Assembly (NCBI GenBank): GCA_023392205.1
Contig: JAEVZN010000067.1
Span: forward strand, 1-5,303
Length of the DNA: 5,303 nt
Origin: Pseudomonadota bacterium
GTDB lineage: Bacteria > Pseudomonadota > Alphaproteobacteria > Rhizobiales > Xanthobacteraceae
Direction: 5' to 3'
Shown here piece after piece: positions 1-5,303 of this stretch. Every line of letters begins with the position of its first letter. Positions within the stretch are counted from its first letter, which is position 1. The notes beneath the pieces are model-generated. The model had not been told where the DNA came from. It saw nothing but the letters and a program-made list of their open reading frames with translations, and did no database searches. Made by a program: the position numbers and the translations under genes.

Positions 1-1163
1 TCCACGTAGAGTGGGTCAATCTCGACGCCGAGGCAGACGCGTCCAGTGGATTCGGCCGCAATCAGCGTGGTCCCGCTGCCGAGGAACGGCTCATAGACCG
101 CCGCTCCATTCTCTGAATTGTTGAGCATCGGTCGGCGCATGCACTCGACCGGCTTCTGCGTGCCGTGGACGGTCTCGGTATCCTGGCCCCCGGTGCCAAT
201 CGTCCAAAGCGTGGTCTGCTTGCGATCGCCGGTCCAGTTGCCCTTGGAGCGCACGGCGTACCAGCAGGGCTCGTGCTGCCAGTGGTAATCGCCCCGGCCG
301 ATGACCAGGCGCTCCTTGGCCCAGACGATCTGGGCGCGGATAACAAAGCCCTGTTTCTGGAGGCTCTCGGCCACGGTGGTGGCGTGCAGGGCACCATGCC
401 ACACATAGGCGATATTGCCGGGAAAGAGCGCCCAGGCATCCGCCCAGTCGGCACGTTCGTCGTTCGTCACCTTCCCGATGCGGGTGGACTTGTTGACGCC
501 CACCCGGTGGCGCCAGGCCGGATCGTAGTTCACGCCATAGGGAGGGTCGGTGACCATCAGGAGCGGCTTGTCCGCTCCGAGCAGCGCGGCGACGACCATA
601 TTGTCGGTACAGTCGCCACAGGCGAGCCGATGCGGGCCCGTACACCAGATGTCCCCGCTGGCGCTGACGGCGTTCTCCTCGACCTTCGGGATCTCGTTCT
701 CGTCGGTGAGGCCGCCACCGGCCGGCTGCAGGGCCTTGACCAATTCCTGCCTGGTAAATCCCAGCGCCGAGAGGTCGGCGCCGAGCACGGAGAGGTCCTT
801 CAATTCGAGGTGGAGCATCTCAAGGTCCCAACCGGCGTTTAGCGCGATCCGGTTGTCGGCCAGCATCAATTGGCGCCGCTGCACCTCGCTCAGGTCCCGC
901 AGAACGATTACGGGCACTTCAGACAACCCCAGCAGCCGGGCTGCGGCCAGTCGCCCATGTCCTGCGACGACGTCGCCGGTTTCGCCGGCAAGGATCGGAT
1001 TGGTGAAGCCGAACGTTCGAATCGAACCTGCGATCTCGGCGATCTGCGCCTCGGAATGTGTACGCGCGTTCCGCGGGGAAGGTAGCAGCCGCTCAAGCGG
1101 CCAGTGCTCTATCCGTGGGCCCGATGCCGTGTTCGTATCGCTTGTCGATAGGGCCTTCGTCAT
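1..1163 (-). CDS. ParB-domain DNA methyltransferase (beta class, N6-adenine or N4-cytosine), 3' end outside window
   Basis: Predicted S-adenosylmethionine-dependent DNA methyltransferase; 387 codons are present and the frame is still open at the left edge. Residues about 18-105 form a ParB/Srx-like N-terminal domain, with GDVVAGHGRLAAARLLG at about 63-79. The catalytic motif IV DPPYG is at about 206-210, HGTQKPVE at about 333-340, and the SAM-binding motif EPFLGSGTT at about 358-366, followed by GVEIDPLYV at the edge. Motif IV before motif I is the beta-class order. The start ATG at 1163-1161 has a clear GGAGG five bases upstream. The family is known for DNA methylation, but target specificity cannot be read here. 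ParB-methyltransferase fusions are common in prophages of alphaproteobacteria, often beside terminase genes (recollection). The gene looks more GC-rich than the genes to its right, suggesting a mosaic origin. It could serve anti-restriction or regulatory methylation; no restriction enzyme is visible. Confidence 0.95.
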   Translation of the reverse strand, partial: MTKALSTSDTNTASGPRIEHWPLERLLPSPRNARTHSEAQIAEIAGSIRTFGFTNPILAGETGDVVAGHGRLAAARLLGLSEVPVIVLRDLSEVQRRQLMLADNRIALNAGWDLEMLHLELKDLSVLGADLSALGFTRQELVKALQPAGGGLTDENEIPKVEENAVSASGDIWCTGPHRLACGDCTDNMVVAALLGADKPLLMVTDPPYGVNYDPAWRHRVGVNKSTRIGKVTNDERADWADAWALFPGNIAYVWHGALHATTVAESLQKQGFVIRAQIVWAKERLVIGRGDYHWQHEPCWYAVRSKGNWTGDRKQTTLWTIGTGGQDTETVHGTQKPVECMRRPMLNNSENGAAVYEPFLGSGTTLIAAESTGRVCLGVEIDPLYV

Positions 1164-1168
1164 CAGAG

Positions 1169-1173
1169 CCTCC
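1169..1173 (-). promoter_or_regulatory. Ribosome binding site of the ParB-methyltransferase
   Basis: GGAGG on the minus strand, separated by five bases (CTCTG) from the ATG at 1163. It is the strongest Shine-Dalgarno match in the window and fixes this start. Confidence 0.8.
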
Positions 1174-1352
1174 GAGGTTCTCTTGTCAGCATTGCGTTCT
1201 GCCTACCCCCCCACCCCGAATTACGCGGCGAATTTCCGGAAGGCCCGGACATGCGGGCGCAACACAATCGAGCGACCGGTGCATAGCGTTGAGGAATGGC
1301 TCCTGCCTGGGCCGGCAGATTCGACCCGCGTGAGCTGAAAAAAATTTCTCGG

Positions 1353-1370
1353 AAACTCGCGAAAGAGTTT
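1353..1370. repeat. Perfect 6-bp inverted repeat next to a T-tract
   Basis: AAACTC (1353-1358) and GAGTTT (1365-1370) are separated by six bases. It lies three bases from the hairpin at 1374-1396. On the minus strand a T7 tract follows eight bases after it, loosely terminator-like, but the gap is too long for a confident intrinsic terminator. Confidence 0.5.
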
Positions 1371-1373
1371 GCG

Positions 1374-1396
1374 TTGCGGGGCCACCGGTCCCGCAA
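1374..1396. repeat. Perfect 7-bp inverted repeat (hairpin)
   Basis: TTGCGGG (1374-1380) and CCCGCAA (1390-1396) flank a nine-base loop that contains ACCGGT. It overlaps the GGACC motif of G-tract block copy 3, so that motif may be presented in a stem-loop. Confidence 0.65.
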
Positions 1397-1425
1397 TGAG
1401 ACCCCGCAGACTTTCGAACGCCCCC

Positions 1426-1439
1426 CGCCCCGCGGGGCG
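1426..1439. repeat. 14-bp perfect GC palindrome
   Basis: CGCCCCGCGGGGCG reads the same on both strands. It abuts the G-tract of block copy 3. With no loop it is more likely a protein site or part of the block than a hairpin. Confidence 0.6.
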
Positions 1440-1516
1440 CATAGGAAGCCGACCGAAAATAAATAGCGAAAGCGAAGGTGCGCCCTGGTCGTCGGCATTG
1501 AAAGGAATCGGCTTTT

Positions 1517-1530
1517 CGACCTTTCGGTCG
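1517..1530. repeat. Short hairpin CGACC-TTTC-GGTCG
   Basis: A 5-bp perfect stem with a four-base loop lies between block copies 2 and 3. There is no T-tract beside it, so it is not a convincing terminator. Confidence 0.4.
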
Positions 1531-1560
1531 CGCGGAACTCGGTAAATGTCGGAGCCACGG

Positions 1561-1635
1561 AAAAAAAATCCCTGAGTGAGAGGGCCGCAGGTCCGTATGC
1601 AATCGAAGTCGTGGGTTTTGACCCGCCCCCCCCCC
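1561..1635 (-). repeat. G-tract block, copy 2, with T-tract
   Basis: On the minus strand this reads G10 (1635-1626), a 31-nt spacer with GGGTCAAAACCC near its start and ATTGC near its end, GGACCTGCGGCCC (1594-1582), then T8 (1568-1561). This copy is the closest to the G-tract/TCAAAA pattern I recall upstream of prophage terminase genes. A small CCCT/AGGG stem just before the T8 could weakly mimic a terminator. Confidence 0.6.
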
Positions 1636-1672
1636 GCCTCCCAACAGCCGTGGGCTTTTTCTATTTGATTTC

Positions 1673-1716
1673 GACTTGTTGCGAATGAAGGCTAGGCGCC
1701 GGTCCGGTAACAAGTC
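1673..1716. repeat. Perfect 8-bp inverted repeat with 28-nt spacer
   Basis: GACTTGTT (1673-1680) and AACAAGTC (1709-1716) flank a GC-rich spacer holding GGCGCCGGTCCGG, which is the core of G-tract block copy 1. It could be a long stem-loop downstream of the winged-helix gene or a paired binding site for a dimeric protein. Confidence 0.5.
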
Positions 1717-1742
1717 CCTCCGGGCTTCAAATACTCCCCCCC
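1695..1742 (-). repeat. G-tract block, copy 1 (first in minus-strand reading order)
   Basis: On the minus strand this reads G7 (1742-1736), 30 nt, then GGACCGGCGCC (1705-1695). The spacer contains TTTGAA near its start and GTTAC near its end, matching the positions of TCAAAA/TCGAAA and ATTGC in the other two copies. Unlike them, it has no T-tract downstream. It lies about 67 bases past the stop of the winged-helix gene. Confidence 0.55.
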
Positions 1743-1808
1743 GAGGGGTGGCGCTTCGAGACTTCCGGTGCTCAAAGCAAATAACGCTGATGGCGGCGGC
1801 GCCCTCGG

Positions 1809-2651
1809 TCATCTTGCTTGCTCAGAAGAACACGGGGCTGTCTTGTCTTCAGCTATGACCCCACGGCTGTGAAGCTCTGCGACGATATGCTTGATGCCGT
1901 CTCCGGCGACCGCAATCTCTGTATCCGTCGCGGCAGACGAAAGTGCAGGATCGATAGCAGACAGAATGCGGGCGAACAGTTGCTCGTGGAGCGAGAAGCG
2001 CTTGGTGAGAGCGTTGCACCAACGTCGCTCGGCAGCATCGCGAACGATTTCCGAGTGCTTCGGCTGTTTCACATGAAGCCGGCTTGCAGCCTGTTGGATT
2101 GGTTCGGCAATCAACTCCATCGTACTGGCTGCGACTTCGCCGCTCGACTGTCCTGTACGATCAGCTCTCTCAGGCCGGTGTCCCTCAGATAAGGTTTCGT
2201 AGGAATGGCTATTGTTAGGACAGGTTTGGGTGACACCTGAGTCATCGGCCAACTGACGTAAATGACAGGGATCATGTGCCACTTTGGTCCTGTCAAAGCG
2301 CGCCCGATGCAAATGGCGGCGCCGGACCCAATCGGCTTCCAGTTCCCGAAACTTGCTCCAGATCGGCTCATATTGATTGCAGTGGAAGTTGCCGCCGTGC
2401 TTGAAGCGCTTGAAATATCCCTCCCGGACAAGCTGGTTTACCGCCCGGACAATGGACCTCTCACTGAGTTGAAGCAGGGCTGCGAGGGTCTGCATTGAGG
2501 GATCGCATCGCCTGGTCAAGCGGTTGCGATGCTCGAGTAGCGCGACGGCGACACGCTTGTGACCGCTCGGAAGAGCGCTGAGGCCAATAGCCTTGAATGC
2601 AATAGTGATCTCGCCCTTGCGCATCTCTTTGCTCGGATATGCATCGGTCAT
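1809..2651 (-). CDS. Winged-helix DNA-binding protein, replication-initiator-like
   Basis: A 280-residue protein with an N-terminal winged helix-turn-helix. The HTH spans about residues 54-81 (TLAALLQLSERSIVRAVNQL) and is followed by a wing with FKHGGNFHCNQYEP at about 83-96. It resembles the DNA-binding part of phage O / plasmid replication initiators and a helix-turn-helix family that I recall as common on rhizobial mobile elements. The middle is basic (WVRRRHLHRARF). The C-terminal half, with a helical stretch RRWCNALTKRFSLHEQLFARIL, has no motif I can name. Start choice is uncertain: ATG at 2651 is used, with TTG 2684, ATG 2675 and ATG 2624 in the same frame; none has a good Shine-Dalgarno. 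It follows the AlpA-like gene in the same direction after a gap of about 190 bases. A role in initiating replication of, or controlling, the element is inference; a transcription regulator is the alternative. Confidence 0.85.
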   Translation of the reverse strand: MTDAYPSKEMRKGEITIAFKAIGLSALPSGHKRVAVALLEHRNRLTRRCDPSMQTLAALLQLSERSIVRAVNQLVREGYFKRFKHGGNFHCNQYEPIWSKFRELEADWVRRRHLHRARFDRTKVAHDPCHLRQLADDSGVTQTCPNNSHSYETLSEGHRPERADRTGQSSGEVAASTMELIAEPIQQAASRLHVKQPKHSEIVRDAAERRWCNALTKRFSLHEQLFARILSAIDPALSSAATDTEIAVAGDGIKHIVAELHSRGVIAEDKTAPCSSEQAR

Positions 2652-2840
2652 CAAAGCAGATGACCGAAAATGCATGACAAGCAAGCCGGAACATTGTGGT
2701 CACGCACCAGCGCGAAAACAAAAGCACTTCATCGAAACGGATCGCTATCGATTTCAAGTGCAGTTCGGAGTGATAGCTACCGGATTCCGGGCTGGCTCGC
2801 GCTACACTGATTCGCGCAGCGCCATTTCGCTATGCTGGTT

Positions 2841-3050
2841 CTATCGATTCGGCTGCACGGTGTTCGAGGCCAGCCATTGTATGAGATCCGAGTGTCGGTA
2901 TCGGATCGCACGGCCGACCCTTACAAAAGCAGGGCCTTCCCCGCGGCATCTCCATGCCTGAAGTGTGCGAACCGATAGCTTCAGCAGCTTGCCGGCCGCC
3001 ACTTCAGTCAGCAATATATTGACGTCTATGATGTTCGGGTCTGAAGGCAC
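2841..3050 (-). CDS. AlpA/excisionase-type helix-turn-helix DNA-binding protein
   Basis: A small (69 aa) MerR-like HTH protein of the AlpA/excisionase (HTH_17) type. It reads LLTEVAAGKLLKLSVRTLQAW at about residues 13-33, where position 2 of the recognition helix lies near SVRTLQAW, then the wing GEGPAFVRVGRAIRYR and the closing helix SDLIQWLAS. Family members act as regulators or directionality factors of prophages, satellites and integrative elements by binding DNA near integrase or att sites. The GTG at 3050 is chosen because AGGGAG lies eight bases before it; GTG at 3059 would overlap that motif and add three residues, and a stop lies just upstream in frame. It sits between the 595-residue gene and the winged-helix gene, all on the same strand. 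The DNA target is not known. Confidence 0.9.
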   Translation of the reverse strand: MPSDPNIIDVNILLTEVAAGKLLKLSVRTLQAWRCRGEGPAFVRVGRAIRYRHSDLIQWLASNTVQPNR

Positions 3051-3058
3051 AACGATCA

Positions 3059-3064
3059 CTCCCT
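3059..3064 (-). promoter_or_regulatory. Ribosome binding site deciding the AlpA-like start
   Basis: AGGGAG on the minus strand, eight bases before GTG 3050. The longest-frame GTG at 3059 overlaps it, so the internal GTG is the better start. Confidence 0.55.
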
Positions 3065-3156
3065 ATGGCTTTCCATCGGGAGCGATATTGAGCATCCGGG
3101 TAGCGCTTAATAGGCGCAACGATTTAAATAGTGCGCTGATTTCGCGGCGTCGCGTC

Positions 3157-4944
3157 TCAAGGCTGCTTTTTAGGAGCACCGGCATGCGTCCATGCAGCTG
3201 CGCCACTGTCAGCGACGGCCTTATCCCATGCCTGCAGGAACTTTCGATTCGACAATGTCCCGGGCCACTTTTCGGTTGCTTGCTGCCACCAGCGGGGTTT
3301 CGTCCCTACCCTTTGCTGCGGACTTTTGCGCATTTCCTGTGTGAGCCAGGACAGGCAGGCCCGATAGGACGTGGTTTTTGAGCGGACTCCCTTTGAGCAA
3401 GGAGATTCCTTAGGTGCGATCTCGATTTTCGCAGGAACCGCCGACTCCAATGCCGGCGATCTGAAGATGATCCCGGTCCATCTCTTATTCATCTCACCAT
3501 AGCCGGCCTCGTACATATCTCCCGTATAGGGATGAACATAAAAGTCCGTGTGGGACCAGACTGACCGTGCAATCGGAATCAGGTGTCCGTCGGACGCATG
3601 CCCGAGGCTGGCAACAGTCCCGCTCTGTAACAATTCGAATAATGCTGCGGCGCGCGCGTTGACTGCGACGTAATAGTCTTGAACCTCTGGCGCCCTCCGA
3701 TCTGCGTAAAATTCGTCGGCTTCTGAATGTGCCACGTCTCCGGCTGCTTCCGCGAGCGGTCCAACGTGTTCACGCTCAATCCTGAAATATCGAAGGGGGA
3801 TCAATGGTTCTTCGTGCCCGTAACCGGGTCCGATCAGGCCAGCGTCGTCAAGAAATGGCTGTCGGGACGTTTTGCTGAAGGCGATGGCGCGTTTCCTAAG
3901 CCGTGCGACCGCTGGATATTTGAAAACAAGTCCGGAGAGTGCATCCGCAAGAGTGCCAGCTTGAAAGAGTTGATCTGGTGTGATGGCGCCTTGGTTCGTC
4001 AAATCGGATGATGCCACGTGTTCGGACAGCGCCGGCCGCGGATCGAGGTTGCTGACGGCAAGGGCGGGCCGGCGACGTTGCAGCACAACGCCGATCCATC
4101 GCCTTAGGAAATAGTCATGATCTGCCTTGGCTTTCTGATTGACCTGAAGAATGTCTCCGGTGCTCGCCTCAAAATAGAATTGGCTGTGAGACCAGACCGA
4201 ACGCAGAATGGTTTGTTGCGATCCATCCCGATCTAGAGTCGCGTGGCCAATCAACGCTCCTGTTCGCAAGAGGTCGAACAGGGCGCCGAACCGGTCCCGG
4301 AGTGTATCGGAAGCGTCTGTGACTTCGGCGCACTCCCCGTTCAGCAATATGCCGACCGGCGAATCTCTTTGCTCGGGCGAATCAATGCCGGCCATATAAT
4401 GATTGAGACCCAGGGGCCAGGCTTCTTCACCATGCGGATGGCAGCGGCCTTCCACAAAAACGCGGTGGTAGTCAGGGGCAATTGTCACTGCTGCTCTTGC
4501 GAGGGCGACAACTTCTGGATCTTCAAGAACGAAGCTTTTGAACGCCTCGCTTAGAGTCTTGTCAGCCACTAGATCGACCTGACATGGGGCCTTGATGGCC
4601 GGGAACACGCGCACGTCCGAAGTGTCTCGAGCCCAGGCGTCATCAATATTCGAATTTGGGCAGTCGCACAGTTTCGCCATGCGCAGGGCGGTGATTTCCT
4701 TCCACTCAGCGGTGGCTGAGCCACGGCGCTCATAGGCCAGAAGTTTTCGGTCTTGAAAGAGCGCGTGGAAGTCCGAGTTGATGCGCTCTTCTGCATCGCT
4801 CTGTAAGGCTTTGCTTTGGCAAGCGCGAACGCTCGCGTGCGCCGTGGCTGTCCGGCGCCACTCCTTCCAGAGCGCGCGATCGGCCGTGCGCTCACGCGCT
4901 TCTGCAAGCGTGCAACCTCCTTTGGGCCAAGGCTCATAGGGCAC
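3157..4944 (-). CDS. Repeat-containing protein of unknown function with basic C-terminal domain
   Basis: A 595-residue protein I cannot assign to a named family. Residues about 129-290 and 330-496 are diverged copies of one unit: each opens with TL-x2-A-x3-(F/L)V-x3-P-x-V, has an HGEEAWPL / HEEPLIPL segment, then ALF(D/E)LL-x2-G, a Gly-rich turn, (A/L)RSVWSH-x2-FY and a YTGD/STGD element ending in RW-x-G. A partial third copy is at about 57-92 (ALFQDRKLLAYERRG). Residues about 526-586 form a separate helical, Trp-rich domain (ACLSWL, KPRWWQQA, FLQAWDKAVADSGAAAW) with a basic tail, a type I recall at the C-terminus of uncharacterised rhizobial proteins and that may bind DNA. No signal peptide or membrane segment is seen. 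The start is GTG with GGAG six bases upstream, but an upstream frame may belong to the gene. It ends about 100 bases before the AlpA-like gene. Confidence 0.8.
   Translation of the reverse strand: MPYEPWPKGGCTLAEARERTADRALWKEWRRTATAHASVRACQSKALQSDAEERINSDFHALFQDRKLLAYERRGSATAEWKEITALRMAKLCDCPNSNIDDAWARDTSDVRVFPAIKAPCQVDLVADKTLSEAFKSFVLEDPEVVALARAAVTIAPDYHRVFVEGRCHPHGEEAWPLGLNHYMAGIDSPEQRDSPVGILLNGECAEVTDASDTLRDRFGALFDLLRTGALIGHATLDRDGSQQTILRSVWSHSQFYFEASTGDILQVNQKAKADHDYFLRRWIGVVLQRRRPALAVSNLDPRPALSEHVASSDLTNQGAITPDQLFQAGTLADALSGLVFKYPAVARLRKRAIAFSKTSRQPFLDDAGLIGPGYGHEEPLIPLRYFRIEREHVGPLAEAAGDVAHSEADEFYADRRAPEVQDYYVAVNARAAALFELLQSGTVASLGHASDGHLIPIARSVWSHTDFYVHPYTGDMYEAGYGEMNKRWTGIIFRSPALESAVPAKIEIAPKESPCSKGVRSKTTSYRACLSWLTQEMRKSPQQRVGTKPRWWQQATEKWPGTLSNRKFLQAWDKAVADSGAAAWTHAGAPKKQP
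3457..4560 (-). repeat. Two internal protein repeats of about 165 residues in the 595-residue gene
   Basis: Copy A is encoded at about 4560-4075 (residues 129-290) and copy B at about 3957-3457 (residues 330-496). The best-kept stretch is ALFDLLRTG...LRSVWSHSQFY in A against ALFELLQSG...ARSVWSHTDFY in B, followed by STGD/YTGD and RRWIGVV/KRWTGII. Divergence is high, so the duplication is old and at the protein level only. Confidence 0.75.
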
Positions 4945-4950
4945 GACGGA

Positions 4951-4954
4951 CTCC
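4951..4954 (-). promoter_or_regulatory. Possible ribosome binding site for GTG 4944
   Basis: GGAG on the minus strand, six bases before GTG 4944. It supports this start as functional, but it also lies within the upstream reading frame that may be the true N-terminus, so it is not decisive. Confidence 0.4.
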
Positions 4955-4958
4955 GCGA

Positions 4959-5090
4959 ATCATCGTCCAGGCGCGCTAATTTTCCCACTTTTCGAAGTTC
5001 AGGGACCGGCTCGACCGAATTTTCGGCGCAACTTTTCTGCGACTGAACGCGATCTGGTCCGCTGCTTTGCTTTTGTTTTCTCCAAGCCAT
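4959..5090 (-). pseudogene. Possible frameshifted N-terminus of the 595-residue protein
   Basis: An ATG at 5090 opens a minus-strand frame beginning MAWRKQKQSSGPDRV and running 44 codons to ...RLDDD at 4959. In the frame of the downstream gene a TGA at 4962-4960 is followed by FAESVVPYEPWPKGG. Adding one base after 4959 (GAT GAT T-TC) would join the two as LDDDFAESVVPYEPW, a smooth hydrophilic linker, giving about 645 residues. The N-terminal stretch is basic and reads like protein. No Shine-Dalgarno is seen before 5090. This may be a true disruption, a sequencing error, or coincidence with GTG 4944 as the real start. Confidence 0.45.
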
Positions 5091-5133
5091 TGAAGGGTAT
5101 CGACTTTCTGCAATTACGGGTCAGCCTTCTAGC

Positions 5134-5303
5134 ATGAACCCTTATGTGGAAAGCTCTGACTCAGGTGCCAGAATTGCCGAACTGGCTGAAATACTAGTGG
5201 CTGGGCTCATGCGTCTGTCGTCGCGGAAGTCAAGCCAGAAATCTTCTGACGTCGGAGAAAGTTCGCTCGACTTCACGGGGCAGCAGAGCGGTCATCCAAC
5301 CCC
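5134..5303 (+). CDS. Small serine-rich protein, start of a recombinase-associated module (3' end outside window)
   Basis: The plus-strand ATG at 5134 opens a frame with no stop to the edge (56 complete codons): MNPYVESSDSGARIAELAEI, an amphipathic helix LAEILVAGLMRL, a Ser/Lys-rich RKSSQKSSDVGESSLDF segment and a QSGHPT tail. I recall very similar small proteins in many rhizobial genomes directly upstream of a DUF2924 gene and a serine recombinase gene; that association is recollection, and the neighbours lie outside the window. Function is unknown. It is transcribed away from the minus-strand genes, with only 43 bases to the ATG at 5090. No clear Shine-Dalgarno precedes it. Confidence 0.75.
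   Translation, partial: MNPYVESSDSGARIAELAEILVAGLMRLSSRKSSQKSSDVGESSLDFTGQQSGHPT

Larger units (their letters stand above)
1338..1426 (-). repeat. G-tract block, copy 3, with T-tract
   Basis: On the minus strand this reads G6 (1426-1421), a 29-nt spacer with TTCGAAAGTCTG near its start and ATTGC near its end, GGACCGGTGGCCCC (1391-1378), then T7 (1344-1338). Two adjacent perfect hairpins sit inside it (1374-1396 and 1353-1370), and a GC palindrome overlaps its leading edge (1426-1439). Confidence 0.6.
1164..1808. other. Long non-coding region with G-tract repeats; candidate packaging/cos-like region
   Basis: About 645 bases lie between the winged-helix gene and the methyltransferase without a convincing gene. 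Open frames of up to 208 codons exist on the minus strand, but they are rich in Arg, Gly, Ser and Pro, run through homopolymer tracts and show no domain. The region has four minus-strand G-tracts of 6-10 (1736-1742, 1626-1635, 1421-1426, 1206-1212), two minus-strand T-tracts (1561-1568, 1338-1344) and several perfect inverted repeats. Three of the G-tracts belong to a repeated block listed separately. From memory, similar non-coding G-tract/GGACCG/T-tract stretches lie just upstream of small-terminase genes in HK97-type prophages, so a packaging site or its remnant is the leading guess. An attenuator, an origin or a decayed gene are alternatives. Confidence 0.5.

Noticed and set aside
62..645. 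Minus-strand frames of 130 and 184 codons overlapping the methyltransferase
   Set aside because: They are out of frame with the DPPYG and FLGSGTT motifs and have Arg/Ser/Pro-rich composition typical of shifted frames.
165..1338. Long plus-strand open frames (225 and 262 codons)
   Set aside because: They lie opposite the ParB-methyltransferase, whose motifs are unambiguous; long antisense frames are expected in GC-rich coding DNA.
1163..1558. 131-codon minus-strand open frame starting with GTG after the T8 tract
   Set aside because: No ribosome binding site, no recognisable domain, and it crosses the palindrome and hairpins. It ends at the methyltransferase start only by chance.
1561..1594. 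Intrinsic terminator before the minus-strand T8
   Set aside because: The T8 is good, but the only adjacent stem (CCCT/AGGG) is four base pairs with a seven-base loop, too weak to call.
1186..1812. 208-codon minus-strand open frame whose ATG overlaps the winged-helix stop (ATGA)
   Set aside because: The overlap looks like translational coupling, but the peptide is Arg/Gly/Pro/Ser-rich, translates homopolymer tracts (a run of Gly from G10) and shows no domain; the repeats in the DNA explain the region better.
2461..2757. 98-codon minus-strand frame overlapping the start of the winged-helix gene
   Set aside because: Its second half is the winged-helix gene read in the wrong frame, and the first half has no motif.
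3060..3156. Promoter for the AlpA-like gene (TATTTAAAT and TATTAAG stretches)
   Set aside because: AT-rich patches are present, but no -35 partner at acceptable spacing; candidate TTGAGA is about 23 bases from the nearest -10-like box.
1..5303. CRISPR array, tRNA or rRNA genes, insertion sequence ends
   Set aside because: No regularly spaced identical repeats, no tRNA-like cloverleaf and no transposase or terminal inverted repeats were seen on either strand.

Overview
The window looks like a piece of an integrated mobile element, probably prophage-derived or satellite-like, in an alphaproteobacterium. A rhizobial (Hyphomicrobiales) host is the best guess. This rests on codon use, on the small serine-rich protein at the right edge, and on the winged-helix protein in the middle, both of which I recall as recurrent in Bradyrhizobium/Mesorhizobium-type genomes. 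No search was run.

Layout from right to left, the direction in which most genes read. (1) At 5134-5303 a small plus-strand gene begins and leaves the window. From memory, such genes sit upstream of DUF2924 and serine-recombinase genes. (2) At 4944-3157, minus strand, is a 595-residue protein of unknown function. It is built from two clear internal repeats, a trace of a third, and a basic C-terminal helical domain. An upstream minus-strand reading frame (5090-4959) would join it if a single base were added near 4959, so the annotated start may hide a frameshift. (3) At 3050-2841, minus, is an AlpA/excisionase-type helix-turn-helix protein. (4) At 2651-1809, minus, is a winged-helix protein of replication-initiator-like type. 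(5) At 1808-1164 is about 645 bases without a convincing gene. It holds three diverged copies of an unusual block: a G-tract, then 29-31 nt, then GGACC-K-GYG(G)CC, read on the minus strand. Two copies also carry a downstream T-tract, and several perfect inverted repeats lie among them. (6) At 1163-1, minus, is a beta-class DNA methyltransferase with an N-terminal ParB-like domain; its C-terminus lies beyond the left edge.

How the parts may work together is inference. The AlpA-type regulator and the winged-helix protein resemble the control and replication module of an integrative element. The G-tract blocks resemble, from memory, the non-coding region just upstream of terminase genes in HK97-type prophages, and the ParB-methyltransferase is a common companion of such terminase modules. 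A plausible reading is control/replication, then a packaging-site region, then modification and packaging genes beyond the left edge, with a recombinase module to the right. The most notable items are the threefold G-tract repeat, the repeat architecture and possible frameshift of the 595-residue protein, and the overall satellite-like gene order.
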